Source: Nothopassalora personata
Lineage: Eukaryota; Ascomycota; Dothideomycetes; Mycosphaerellales; Mycosphaerellaceae
DNA length: 64,000 nucleotides
Direction: 5' to 3'
NCBI GenBank assembly: GCA_033816765.1
Contig: CM066297.1
Span: 2,288,573-2,352,572 of the forward strand
Every line of letters starts with the position of its first letter. Positions within the stretch are counted from its first letter, which is position 1. Shown one piece after another: positions 32,819 through 43,067 of the stretch. The position numbers and the translations under genes were made by a program. Under the pieces are notes generated by a model. It did not search any database. It was given only the letters and a program-made list of their open reading frames with translations, and was not told the origin of the DNA.

Positions 32819-33835
32819 ATGAACAATGTCTCTTCTCTCGGTGTCGCAACATACTACGCAACCAACAACGCGCACGTAACATACGCGTTCGATAGACTAC
32901 CAGCTGGATTCTCCGGTTGGCAACGCCAGAGAGCGGAAACCAGCTCCAAGAACAGTGGAGCCATTGACCATTTCATCTACGGACACAGCAGAGGTCGCTT
33001 CAGCTCGACATTCGAGATCTATGACCACCTCAAACACCTGTACTTCTACGGTGTCCCAAGCTCGGTCCAGTCCTACCTGTGCTGCAAATGCAGCAAGACC
33101 AAACGCACCGAGGTTCCGGATGGCGATCGAAGCCATACGCTTACACCAACGCCATGCCCACCGGTTCAGTTCGTATACGCACAAGCAACATCCGTACAAT
33201 AGCAGTTGCAAGTGCCAACAGTCAGCAGACCGCTCGCTCAAGCGCATTCGTTCACTCTCCGGGGCGCCCTAGCTCATGCAATTGTGCAGCGGGCCTTCAG
33301 CACTCCTTCACAGAACCAAGGACTCCGATCGGGAGAGGACCAGCAGCATTTCCACAGATACTCGGGATGATGCGACACATCACGAGAACGGAAGTCCTTA
33401 TGCCTCGGCTCTGAAGCATGCTCGAGATTTTGAAGATGACGAGGACGACCCAGACAGGAAGAAAAGCAGGTATCATAGCTTCGTCGGAAAGTCGTCGCCC
33501 GATAGTACCTTCGAACAGACGACAGATTACAGAGAAGAAGATGCTCCACAGATAACATTCAACGGTTGCCCTGTCGCATACGACAGCCGTGAACATACTA
33601 GAGGGAAGTATGGCAACCCGAGGTAAGAGGACCAGGAGACTGCCAGCATCGAGCTCGAAGAGAAGCCGGCGCATGGAGATACTGCTGTCACCCTTTCGGA
33701 ACCAGCTCATGTCGCCGAAGATGCGGCGGGCCCTTGGCGTCATCGTACGCTGTGAAGGTGCAGCTGGCAGAGATGATGCGTAGGAAGAGTATGCAGGGAC
33801 GAATCATAGGCAGAGAGCAACAGCTAATACTATGA
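32819..33835 (+). pseudogene. Decayed Clr2 N-terminal-like domain gene, copy 1
   Basis: The first frame (32819-33202) reads AFDRLPAGFSGWQRQR, then IDHFIYGHSRGRFSSTFEIY, DHLKHLYFYGVP and LCCKCSKTKR. This is the order of the Clr2 N-terminal domain: LPxGF, an IYGHxSG-F-S turn, an aromatic H-L strand, and a terminal CxxC. Coding-like text then continues in other frames: 33276-33626 (SALKHARDFEDDEDDPDRKK, CPVAYDSREHTRGKYG), then ETASIELEEKPAHGDTAVTL, then VKVQLAEMMRRKSMQG to a stop at 33835. At least three frame changes make it a probable pseudogene. In S. pombe Clr2 is part of the SHREC silencing complex. Any such role here is only a family inference. Confidence 0.6.
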
Positions 33836-34445
33836 GGGCGCTAACGGAGCTGGCGATTGGATCGGGCGGTTTAGTAGAGCCAAACCTGAGGAAATTGACG
33901 AGATGATTAGGGGCTTTGATGCGTAGGGAACATACTTCAAAGCATAAACAGCAGCGAAATACGTCGACGTTACACAAAATGGTCAGATTGTGTAAGCTCG
34001 CCGGAACTCTTGTAACAGTCGCGACGTGCTGATAGCTATGTCGTCTAGCGGTTGAAAGCGAGGTCCGCGCCTTTTCTTGTCTTGCCTATGTATGTGCCTT
34101 TGTAACTCCTACACTCCTGCGTCGTGTTAACAGCTAATAATCCAGAGCTTTCCATTCTGTTAATAGGCAGTTGAAAAGGCGGTTAGTCTAGTTTTCGCGG
34201 GTCAGAGTGCCTTCCCGTGCTTGGTCAATGCTCCTGCTTGAAGCTTGAAGCATGTGCTACTTCCCTGATCAAAACTTCAACCACCGCTCACTTGCTACTT
34301 GCCTTCAAGTACAACTTACTCGACATGAAACCACCAACACTACCTCATAGGCTGAACAGAGATCGCATTCTTCAGTAGCACAATAGCTGCGCCTGAGGGG
34401 AGCACAGGGTCCCTCCGCCACTCGACTACTATTATCTCCTTCACC

Positions 34446-35420
34446 ATGGTCCGCCTCGTGCTTATTACTAGCGGCCTTTCCGATGGCGTGCATCAGACCT
34501 TCAACCGTCCGGATGCTATCCCAGACGACATACGTTTGAAAGAGAGCATAGCTAGGTCCTGGAAAAGTGTCTTGCTCCACGCAGGGGTGATCTTCACATC
34601 GGCGACCTACTTCAGCAGTCTCGACAAGTTACCAAGCGGATTTACAGCCTTCAAGGTGCCTCAGTCAAATGGTAAAGGACTCAGCATCAAGATCTATGGT
34701 CATCCAAGTGGCAAGTTCTACAAGTCGGACCTCGCGTTCTTTGACCACTGGGTCCATCTTGAGTTGTACGGACTGGGTGGTGCGTGTCCATGCTGCCTTT
34801 GTAGCGGTTAGAGGCGCTCCAAGGAGGAAGGGCACAGGTTGAGGGTACCGCTTCCTTTACCGATTCCTCAGCCAAGAGTTCGTGCTCAGTAGAATGTGGC
34901 AGCAGCTTTTGCATTTCAACCACGGGCGGCGATTCTTCAACAACCGACTGTTCCTCAGACAATTTCGGCAGGGACGAGAATGCCCCAAGTGATCTTTCCG
35001 CCGCCTACCATTGCTCAGCACCAGATCATAGCTCAAATACCAACGACCACACCTCGACTGCTATTCCCTTTGGCAGAAATGCTGCAGTCGACTATACCAC
35101 CAGCTTTTCCCTCCCAGTATCATGCAAACCCTTACCGACAGATTTTCACGCCTGCTGTCGATTATGAGATGAGCACATCTTCATCGAGCCGAGCTCTTGA
35201 CGATGGAATCTGGATGGGCAACAACGTCTGGACTGATAATCTACAGCAACAGCTCGACGAAGCCATTATCCGCACGAACCCAGCGAGTGATGGCCGCAAC
35301 ATGGGCGTAATTCCGGAAGAAGAAACTGCGGGTATCAATACCTCACGGAAGGATTCCCAGTGGCAGCTCGACGAGGCGCTTACCAGTGCCAGTCAAGAAG
35401 TATGGGCACTTTACGGATGA
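34446..35420 (+). pseudogene. Clr2 N-terminal-like domain gene, copy 2, with in-frame stops
   Basis: From ATG 34446 the frame encodes 121 residues: SIARSWKSVLLHAGVIFTSA, YFSSLDKLPSGFTAFKVP, LSIKIYGHPSGKFYKSDLAF, DHWVHLELYGLGGACPCCLC. These are the Clr2 N-terminal hallmarks (LPxGF, YGHPSGKxY, CxCxxC), better kept than in copy 1. A TAG follows at 34809 and another (CAG-like context) at 34890. The same frame then runs to 35420 (AAAFAFQPRAAILQQPTVPQ, LQQQLDEAIIRTNPAS, WQLDEALTSASQEVWALYG). Either two stops broke a ~320-residue protein, or an intron using a weak donor removes them. An intron beginning at GTGCGT would delete the Cys motif. Confidence 0.6.
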
Positions 35421-35824
35421 AAGCACAGGGAGGCTCAAGACATTCGAATCAATCGGATGTTCAGACCAAGCGGTGGTACCAAGGGGTGCGGTTGGCACCT
35501 CGGTAATCTTACTCTACACAAAGACTAGCCGAATGGTTTGATAATGCTCTGCGCGCTCCTTGAGCATTTGATATTCCGAAACCAGGCTAAGAAGTCGAAC
35601 AAGGCGGCGCTTTGCAGTATGATTAGATCGACTGGATAAAATTCCTGCGAGACTCAAGTTGAGATGATCATCTAAATACATGCTTTTTCCAGTGGAATAC
35701 TCCCACATCCAGCTTTATAGTCGAAAATACTGCAGCGTCCACATTATATAAAAAGCGACTGCCGTATCTAGCTATTATTGTCAAAACATACTACTATGTC
35801 TAGCTTTATGTTCTATGCATACGC
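35421..35824. other. Non-coding stretch
   Basis: About 400 bp, AT-richer than its surroundings, with no supported gene. Confidence 0.4.
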
Positions 35825-36140
35825 CTACGTCCCTCTCGTCGTTTCCTGGTCTGAGGTGCAGTCGTCGTAGATCATGTCGCGAAGTTTTGCTGGCAACTTG
35901 AAGAAAGGGAAAATGTGACACTTGATCCGTCGATCGGCCTCTAGAATGTAGTCTCTTGCTGATGCAACGAGGCTCGAATCATGCGTCCCCACGAGACCTT
36001 GTTGGACGGCATGGAAGTATTGTTCCGCTGCAGCCGCCAAGCAATGGATCGCGGTGGTCGCTATATGGATGTAGCACTGATCTAACTGTTGTTGAGTGTA
36101 AGCGAGAAGTTCTGAGATCTTGCCAAGTGGAAGTAGAGTG
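35825..36140 (-). pseudogene. Fragment of an LPAxLRDMIYD-type family protein
   Basis: The minus strand reads GKISELLAYTQQQLDQCYIH, AAAAEQYFHAVQQGLVGTHD, then RRIKCHIFPFFKLPAKLRDM and IYDDCTSDQ, and stops. FxKLPA(E)LRxMIY is the opening motif of large orphan families in Dothideomycetes. Here it ends just after the motif, and no ATG is found in frame. It is therefore a truncated relic, or one exon of an unplaced model. A similar helix-plus-motif layout recurs at 60.0-60.6 kb. Confidence 0.4.
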
Positions 36141-37239
36141 CTCGTGATTGGGGTCAGGATGAGTCATCGATATTGTGGCCATGAAGTGAATGCGATCCGC
36201 ATGCACGCCAAGACTTACTTTCGCAAACTCTGTCCACTGTCCACGACGTGACGTGCTTCAGTCCACGTTCATACTGGCATACTTACAGGTGCGCTAATGA
36301 TCCTCGCTATCGACGAGAACAAATACGGCGAGGATTTTGTCGAGCCAACGGGCCACTCATATTGTGTAGGTGAGAAAGTGATACTACAGCGATGAGCTTT
36401 ATGCTTGAAACAGGTTCGTCCCCTTCAGATCACCGAGCAATGATGGGAGCTGGCGGCTTCAGTTCTAGCTCTCGAATTAGGGGTATTCTCCTAAATCAAG
36501 CAAGGGCCTAAGTCTTGAAGTTAAACCACTATCCGAGCTTTCCAAGGGCACTCCAATGCAAAATTCTGAGCAGTTTGCACTACTTAGCGAACGGCTGGCA
36601 TTAGTTTAGACCACCTTCAGGCACACGATAAAGAGCTTGCGCCTTCCAGACGTCTTCGTTGTCCTCCCAGAAGGTGTGGGTCACCGAGTCGCCAAGATCC
36701 TTCTTCACCTAACCAAAGACCGCGTGGAGGCAGGTACTCACTGCAGAAACTCACGAGACTTAGTTGCCTACAACAATCCTGCACATCTTGGCACAACAAT
36801 AACTTCATCAACATTGAATTCCACTGTCCCTTCGTCAGCACAGATTATCACGGCGTCAACATCAATACTATGGCGACCGGAGTTTCAGAACTACGAAGAG
36901 TTCTGATTGACATGTTGAACTTCATGGGCGGTGCGCCTACCATTGACCGCTACTTTCACGACTGCTTCTGATCCATCGCAGATTTGGCTACTAAGAGCTT
37001 CAAGCCCATGATTGCTCGGAGTGGCTCGAATGCTGCGGGAGTCTAGCTTGCTAATGCCTCACCAGCTTCGCATCACGAGTTCATGACAAAGCTGCTGTCC
37101 ATGGGAGAAGCAGAACAGCGATGCTGCTACTTGCCCTGGCCGCCCGCATATTGGTGTCTTTGGTAGAGCAAGGAGCACCCCGTGACTTATCAATATGATC
37201 GAAACAGAGCCAACAGTCGCTCGGCTATGTAATTACAAA
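36141..37239. other. Accessory stretch with weak coding scraps
   Basis: No intact gene. From an ATG at 36870 the plus strand reads MATGVSELRRVLIDMLNFMG and GAPTIDRYFHDCF, then stops. The same frame continues with SIADLATKSFKPMIARSGSN before another stop. It may be a decayed small gene; the family is not recognised. Confidence 0.3.
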
Positions 37240-38108
37240 TCATCTCTCGTGATTCAGACGCCAATAGAGGAAGTATGGCTTCGCGAGATCACCGTTCGAC
37301 ATGATACTCTTTGGTATATCCCATACCTGCATGCACCATGACGGCGCGCTCACAAGCCTCGAATGCTGCCTCAGCACACAGGCACTTAGCCGCGTCGGCA
37401 TATTTGCTGGTAGCATAACCCTGGTCAGACCCTTGTCTTGCATGTCAGCGTGGAGGGCTTCTACACGATATTTTCTACTCACACTCTTGCGCCTTGGTAC
37501 AATAAGAGCATCGCGGCTTGGAGCTTCATCCACGAATCTAAAGCATATTACTGTCGACTGCTGCTCTGCCTAGCTTCTCGATCTTTGCTACCTCCACAGC
37601 AGAGCGATCAAGATCCGTGTAGAACAGTGGAAGATTAAGTAGGTTTCTGGACCTCAGCTAATGGTGTGGTGCGTACTAGGCTCAGTGTTTTGTCAGCTGT
37701 CTGCGCTGTCGATGTCCAGAGTTACGATCCATAAAGGGTCTATGAGTCTCCACTCGAGTCACGGCCGGCTGAAGGCTTCAACTTCAGCGTGTATAGACCT
37801 GTGTCGGGCTCTGTCACGCCGAAACAAGCAGGTTTTTGTCCAGCAATGAGTGGGATAAGCCAACCTTCTTTCCGCTCTTCAGTACCAAAGTTTATGAGGG
37901 GCTCAAGGCCAAAGATGTTCATGTGGACGGAACTGGCAGCTCTGAGCCCACCGCTCGACTCGAAAAGAGTCTGCATCATGATAGTCGCCTCAATATGGCC
38001 CAGCTCAGCGCCGCCGCATTGAGCTGGCATTAAGATACCAAGCCACCCCATCCTTGGCCAAAGCAACTTGTTGGACTTAGCCGTCGCTACTTGAAGGCGG
38101 CTGGACAT
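37240..38108 (-). pseudogene. Acyl-CoA dehydrogenase pseudogene
   Basis: Minus-strand pieces follow the acyl-CoA dehydrogenase order. N-domain: WLGILMPAQCGGAELGHIEA, TLFESSGGLRAASSVHMNIF, GLEPLINFGTEERKEGWLIP and CFGVTEPDTGL (the FAD-contact block). Middle: STAQTADKTLSLVRTTPLAE, then FYTDLDRSAVEVAKIEKLGR and AAVDSNML. C-domain: LCAEAAFEACERAVMVHAGM, GYTKEYHVER, a TGA, and SREAILPLLASESRE. The pieces occupy different frames with several stops (TAA, TAG, TGA), and the segment just before the C-domain is degraded. Intact homologues oxidise acyl-CoA in mitochondria or peroxisomes; substrate length cannot be inferred. No intact copy lies in the window. Confidence 0.88.
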
Positions 38109-38994
38109 TGCGTAGATTTACTTACGCAATTAGACGTCGCTAGCTCGTTCTTTAGTATTCACTCGCATGCGGAGGCCCACATGCTTGCGTAACCAGCGAC
38201 GTGAAATCTTAGCACAGCGGGTATACAAGGGCACAGTCATTCCCTTAGACGTATAGCCTATAGTCGATACGGCAAGCACACGCCCGCGCTTCACCACTTG
38301 ATGCACCAGCTCGAAAGCTTGCAAACTGAGAACAGCCGCGAGCGTATGTAGATGTGCCGCAAGGATCATCGCTGACCGCCGACGGCATTCGTGAAGTGGT
38401 CAGAAAGCAGGTGGCGCACTACAAACAGTGTGCTGGGGGGGTAATAGTCATCAGAGCGGGAACCTCTTGGTATCAGCAGCATGGTGGCGACACTGTGTTC
38501 CAAGCGCACACTTCCGTAGTGTAAGACGATGTTGGTTCTCGATTTTGCGCGTTATGCTATGAAGCTAAGATAGGTTTGTCCTGACATGCATGGATGCGGA
38601 TGGTGCCTTCCTTCTTCGGAGGGAGCTTGGCATGCAAACCAAGCGCAATCACATGTGACATGTTTGCTGCGCCACGTGGCTGATTCCCGTGCCGATGGCG
38701 CCTGGGCAGCCTCCACATGCTACATCGTGATTGGCTCCAGTCGCTGCTTTGCGCCCCAAGCACATACACGTCGATACTAGGACCAGGGATGATGGAGTCC
38801 GCTCTTGGCGAGAGCATTGAAGGTCGTAATGACCGTCGGACAAGCCGCCGAGAGCAGCAAAGGCCTCCTCTGTTTGACATTGGTCCTAGTGAGTGCAAAG
38901 TGCAAGGACCAACCACACCACAAATCCTACACATTCTGGAACTGCCTATGCTGCTATAAATGCTTCCTACCGAACGCAGAACCATCTACTGCGG
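38109..38994. other. Non-coding stretch
   Basis: About 0.9 kb with only short frames. The part nearest 38130-38370 on the minus strand may be the degraded 5' end of the acyl-CoA dehydrogenase gene. Confidence 0.4.
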
Positions 38995-41900
38995 TCACTG
39001 ATTCTGCGATCCAGTCGCACCCGCTCCAACAACCCCGTTCCTCACCCCCTGACTGAGGTCAACCCGCTCCAGATCATCCGTAATATGCCCCACAACCACA
39101 TCCTCCCTCGGCTGCACACTCGTAGCATGACTCAGCACGCCCGCAGCACCATGCGGCGTGTTCTCATGTGCAGATCCCAACGGGTGCGCGGAGCCCACGC
39201 CGACGACACCATTGTGGACGCCGGAATAAAGATCCACATCCCTGAGGCCGCCGTGAACAGCGCCCGAGACAGGCTGGAAAGCGATGGGCCGGTGAACTGT
39301 ACCAACAGTGGAGTTGCCTTCGCCTAGACCACGCTGCTGTTCGCGCGCGGCAATTTCGGAGTGAGGGAGAGTCTCGGGGCGGTGCTCGTAGCTTACGTCT
39401 GGGGCCGCGGAGCTCTCGACTGCGTTGTGGTCGATGCCTGAGGCTGTGTCGGCGTGGGCTGGTCGGGAGTCTGAGCCTCCGTCGAGAGGAGCGACGCCGG
39501 TGCCCGGCTCTGGGCCAGAGGAGGAGTTCAGGTGGCTTTCGGTCTGGTGGTTGCTCGGGATTGAGGGGTAGGAACGACTGCTGTTGTCCTGGCCATGGGC
39601 CTGTTGCGCGGCGACTGGAAGGACGGAGGCTGGATCGTTGTATACCTGCTGTGCCGTTTGACGAGCAGGAGCGGCTGCATCCTGAGCTTGCTCAACAAGT
39701 GGTCTCTCTGAGCCTGTGATATTTGCCCGAGCAGTATTGGCATCAGGAATCTGTTGCGAGATCTGCTCGGTGACTGGCCTCTGAAATCCCGTGATGTTCG
39801 CCCTCGCAGTATCGGCATCCGGTATCTGCTGCGAAATCTGCTCAGTAATCGGCCTCTCCGACCCCGTAACATTCGCCCTCGCAGCATCAGCATCAGGAAT
39901 CTGCCTCGAGATCGTGTCCTGAGCTGAGCGAGTAGTATTAGCAGCAACGGCACCAGCACCAGCCAAAACACTGGTAACAGTGTTGTTCTCACTGCTGGCC
40001 TGAGCTGGTGGTACTTCCCGCTTCAGCTCGGCCTCGACATCGTTCTTCTCCTGGACGGCGAAAGGATTGGCACTGGCCTCAGGACTAACACCAGCAGCTC
40101 GCTGGCTCTGCTGGACGACAGATGGTGCCTCGCCACGATGGAGCGAGGCGTCGGAAGTGTTGGCAGCGGTTTGTGGGTCGATGGCTTTTTGGGCTGATTC
40201 TGGCAGGATGGTGACGGGGTCAGTGCCGGTTACTTGGTGAGTTTGCTGACGAGCATACTCGGCAGCTCCGGCGACGGCTGTGCCTGCAGCAGCGAGGCCG
40301 CCTGCAATAGCTCCACCAATGCCAGAACCACTAACCGACTGAGTCGATGAGCTGACGCTGCCTGTGGCAGGCTGGTCAAGAGCTGCTCGCTTGTGCTGTT
40401 CCTCGACTTCATCGTACGTGGGCAAGTCAAGGGGAGCGGCCTCGCCTGCCTTCCTGTGACTATCAGCAACCAAGTCTGGCACTTCCCTTGCCTCCGGGCC
40501 ATCTTTTACAGACACCTTGGGAGCCTCCGCGGAAGCAATGCCAGTGGTGACAGTGGGTTGAGTCTGACCAAGAGTAGACGGTCCTGATGGGAGACCAGAG
40601 CTGATGTCACTGGTGGTCGTGTGCGATGGTACCTGCGCCTGCGAGCTTGCTGGGGCATTGAGCCCGCTGTCTGTGCTGGACGGTGTTAGTTTGTTGGTAG
40701 GAGTCTGACCAAAGACTTGCTCTTTTGCGTAGTTGAGACCTTGCAGAGCTTGTTGTTGAGCAGTACGAGCTGCATCTGATGCCTGGTCGACCAGCGGGCG
40801 CTCCGAGCCTGTGACAGTGGCTCTTGCGGTGTTGGCGTCTGGGATCTGGTTCTGCGCCGAATGAGCCGTGTCCGAAGCTTGGTCAACAAGGGATCGCTCT
40901 GAGCCGGTGACGTTAGCTCTGGCGGTGTCCGCACTTGGAATTTGCCCGGAGATGGTGTCTTGAACCGAGCGAGCAGCATCTGAAGCTTGGTCAACAAGGG
41001 ATCGCTCTGAGCCGGTGACGTTAGCTCTGGCGGTGTCCGCACTTGGAATTTGCCCGGAGATGGTGTCTTGAACCGAGCGAGCAGCATCTGAAGCTTGGTC
41101 AACGAGGGATCGCTCTGAGCCGGTGACGTTAGCTCTGGCGGTGTCCGCACTTGGAATTTGCCCGGAGATGGTGTCTTGAACCGAGCGAGCAGCATCTGAA
41201 GCTTGGTCAACAAGTGGTCGCTCAGACCCCGTGACGTTAGCCCTAGCAGTGTCCGCGCTCGGAATCTGCCTCGAAATAGCATCTTGGGCAGAGCGAGCCG
41301 CATCGGAAGCCTGATCAACCAGTGGTCGCTCCGATCCCGTCAAGTTCGCCCTCGCAGTACTAGCATCCGGCAAGTTCCGCGAAATCTGCTCGGTGCTCGG
41401 AAGCGACTGCTTCACGGCATTGAGGTCATCACGATCAGAAGTCTCCGATTCGAAAGCACCAGGAATGGAAAGGTCATCGACATCGTGAGCCTTCTCACTC
41501 TCTGGATGTGGTTGAGCGGCGGTCTTAGCTGTCGCATCGCCTGCGCCGAGAACAAGGCTGCTGAGACCTGATATTAGCGAGCTTGCGCCACGAGCTACGG
41601 ATTCTGCGGCTTGTTGGGCCGTCTCTGTGGCTTGTTGTGTAGTTGGTAGCTGTTCGGTGATTGACTGCGTGGTCGGCAGCTGATCAGCAATGGACTTTGG
41701 TGCTGCGATGTCGGCGACAGAGTCGAGGCTACTCTTGACTGATGATGGAAGCCCTGAGTTGCTGACTTCGGTTGTGCCAGTGTGAGCTGTTCCAGACAGA
41801 CCGGCTGGTGCTGCATCCTTCGCTCCTGGCCGTGCGGCCAATGAGCCAGTCAGGTTTGCGTCTTGTTCTTGCTCCGAAAGAGTTGTCGAACCTCCGTCCG

Positions 41901-42480
41901 AAGAGCCGGTATGACGATTTTCGTCTAATCGTGTATTCTGACCGGTGTGAGCAGGAGAAGACACCGCACCTATGTTGGCCGTTTTGCTGACAGCAGGTGG
42001 CTGTCCGTCGACACCATTCCGGGGCCCAGCCGGCATGTTGTTCTGCACTCCAGGTCTCGCAGCATAAGTCTCATCCAACACCTCATCCTGCTGACTCTTG
42101 TCAAGCTCCGTATCCTGTCCCACACTCCTCTCACTCTCAGCAAGACCCCTACCAACCGAGCTTCCCCTCTGTGCAGTTCCAACGTGAGGGTATTCCGTCC
42201 CTGTCACGCCATGTGTTTCTGTAGCAGACTGTGGTGCAACAGTACCCTGATCAGCAGCACCGCTGCTGGGAAGTCCACCAGTGGCTGACATACTGCTTGG
42301 TGGGATATCCGACATGCCTTGTGGCGGGATATCTTGTGCTCCAGGTCGTGCTGGAAAGGTCCCTGCTATGTTCTGATCTTGTTCGTGTTCGGGGAGGGAT
42401 GTGTCGGGTCGTGCTGTGGGGATGGCAGTCACTCGTCCGTCGTTGGGGTGGATGTAGTCTTCTTTGATTTCTTTTGACAT
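38995..42480 (-). CDS. Large hydrophilic repeat protein (LEA-like composition)
   Basis: An intronless 1161-residue frame from ATG 42480. There is no signal peptide or membrane helix except one Gly/Ala-rich stretch (GIGGAIAGGLAAAGTAVAGA). Three modules are visible. Near the N-terminus, three short units end in ARPGxxD/N (NIAGTFPARPGAQD, DETYAARPGVQN, NLTGSLAARPGAKD). In the middle and later part, nine copies of (T/A)ARANxTGSERPLVDQ occur, five of them in a 36-residue period with SDAARSVQDTISGQIPSAD. At the C-terminus two VDLxxGVxNGVVGxG motifs occur (YSGVHNGVVGVGS, LSQGVRNGVVGAG). The amphipathic Ala/Asp/Arg/Gln-rich text resembles LEA/stress proteins, but I do not recognise the family and assign no function. 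Confidence 0.85.
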   Translation of the reverse strand: MSKEIKEDYIHPNDGRVTAIPTARPDTSLPEHEQDQNIAGTFPARPGAQDIPPQGMSDIPPSSMSATGGLPSSGAADQGTVAPQSATETHGVTGTEYPHVGTAQRGSSVGRGLAESERSVGQDTELDKSQQDEVLDETYAARPGVQNNMPAGPRNGVDGQPPAVSKTANIGAVSSPAHTGQNTRLDENRHTGSSDGGSTTLSEQEQDANLTGSLAARPGAKDAAPAGLSGTAHTGTTEVSNSGLPSSVKSSLDSVADIAAPKSIADQLPTTQSITEQLPTTQQATETAQQAAESVARGASSLISGLSSLVLGAGDATAKTAAQPHPESEKAHDVDDLSIPGAFESETSDRDDLNAVKQSLPSTEQISRNLPDASTARANLTGSERPLVDQASDAARSAQDAISRQIPSADTARANVTGSERPLVDQASDAARSVQDTISGQIPSADTARANVTGSERSLVDQASDAARSVQDTISGQIPSADTARANVTGSERSLVDQASDAARSVQDTISGQIPSADTARANVTGSERSLVDQASDTAHSAQNQIPDANTARATVTGSERPLVDQASDAARTAQQQALQGLNYAKEQVFGQTPTNKLTPSSTDSGLNAPASSQAQVPSHTTTSDISSGLPSGPSTLGQTQPTVTTGIASAEAPKVSVKDGPEAREVPDLVADSHRKAGEAAPLDLPTYDEVEEQHKRAALDQPATGSVSSSTQSVSGSGIGGAIAGGLAAAGTAVAGAAEYARQQTHQVTGTDPVTILPESAQKAIDPQTAANTSDASLHRGEAPSVVQQSQRAAGVSPEASANPFAVQEKNDVEAELKREVPPAQASSENNTVTSVLAGAGAVAANTTRSAQDTISRQIPDADAARANVTGSERPITEQISQQIPDADTARANITGFQRPVTEQISQQIPDANTARANITGSERPLVEQAQDAAAPARQTAQQVYNDPASVLPVAAQQAHGQDNSSRSYPSIPSNHQTESHLNSSSGPEPGTGVAPLDGGSDSRPAHADTASGIDHNAVESSAAPDVSYEHRPETLPHSEIAAREQQRGLGEGNSTVGTVHRPIAFQPVSGAVHGGLRDVDLYSGVHNGVVGVGSAHPLGSAHENTPHGAAGVLSHATSVQPREDVVVGHITDDLERVDLSQGVRNGVVGAGATGSQNQ
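40874..41197. repeat. Three near-identical 108-bp tandem units inside the repeat-protein gene
   Basis: Unit starts at 40874, 40982 and 41090, with a partial unit at 41198, are exactly 108 bp apart. The units differ by very few bases (for example CAACAAGGG versus CAACGAGGG). 108 bp is 36 codons, so gain or loss keeps the frame. Near identity indicates recent duplication or gene conversion. Confidence 0.95.
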
Positions 42481-43067
42481 GGTGAGGGGTGTTGTCGAGT
42501 TAGGGTACTCGTACGGAAGACGAGGATTGTATGTTATGAGAGAGTGAAGGAGATGTGTTCAGGCTGCCGAGGCTGCATACTTAGACTTCGTGCGCTGTTT
42601 GCTTATGATGCTGTTGTTTGTTCTTGCGTCACTATGGTGGACTCTATGCCGTATGTGATCGTGACGTGTGCGGTGTGTGGAGGAAACCAGGTTTTGATTG
42701 GACCTGCGCGTGCGCCATCCATCGTTTGGGCTGGCTACATCATCGTCCGTTAGACACGTGCTGACTGCCAATGTTTCGTGCAAGACGTGGTGCATCTTGT
42801 GATGCTGGATGAAGTGAGGTTCAACGACAAGCAAACGCCGTTGGGAGATCCATGACAATAGCCAAGAGATGTGGTTCCAGATATGGTAGTTCTCGAGGAG
42901 AACATCCATCACAATCCTCCATGTAGAAGCAGGACCGGGAAGCATCGCACTGTACTCTACTCACGCGAAGGAAGAACAAAATGGCTCGATCGGACGCATG
43001 TGATACAAATCTGCTACAAACCTGCAAACCGCTCTCTCAACTCAACCTACTTCCGCTACCTATCCTT
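42481..43067. other. Upstream region of the repeat-protein gene
   Basis: 587 bp between the start of the repeat protein and the end of the secreted-protein gene, both on the minus strand. No gene is supported. Confidence 0.5.

Noticed and set aside
40874..41197. CRISPR-like direct repeats
   Set aside because: Units are contiguous coding repeats with no unique spacers, in a eukaryotic genome.
40686..41318. A 210-residue minus-strand frame with repeated SPGKFQVRTPPELTS text
   Set aside because: Alternative frame of the 108-bp units in the 1161-residue protein; any frame through a 108-bp repeat looks repetitive.
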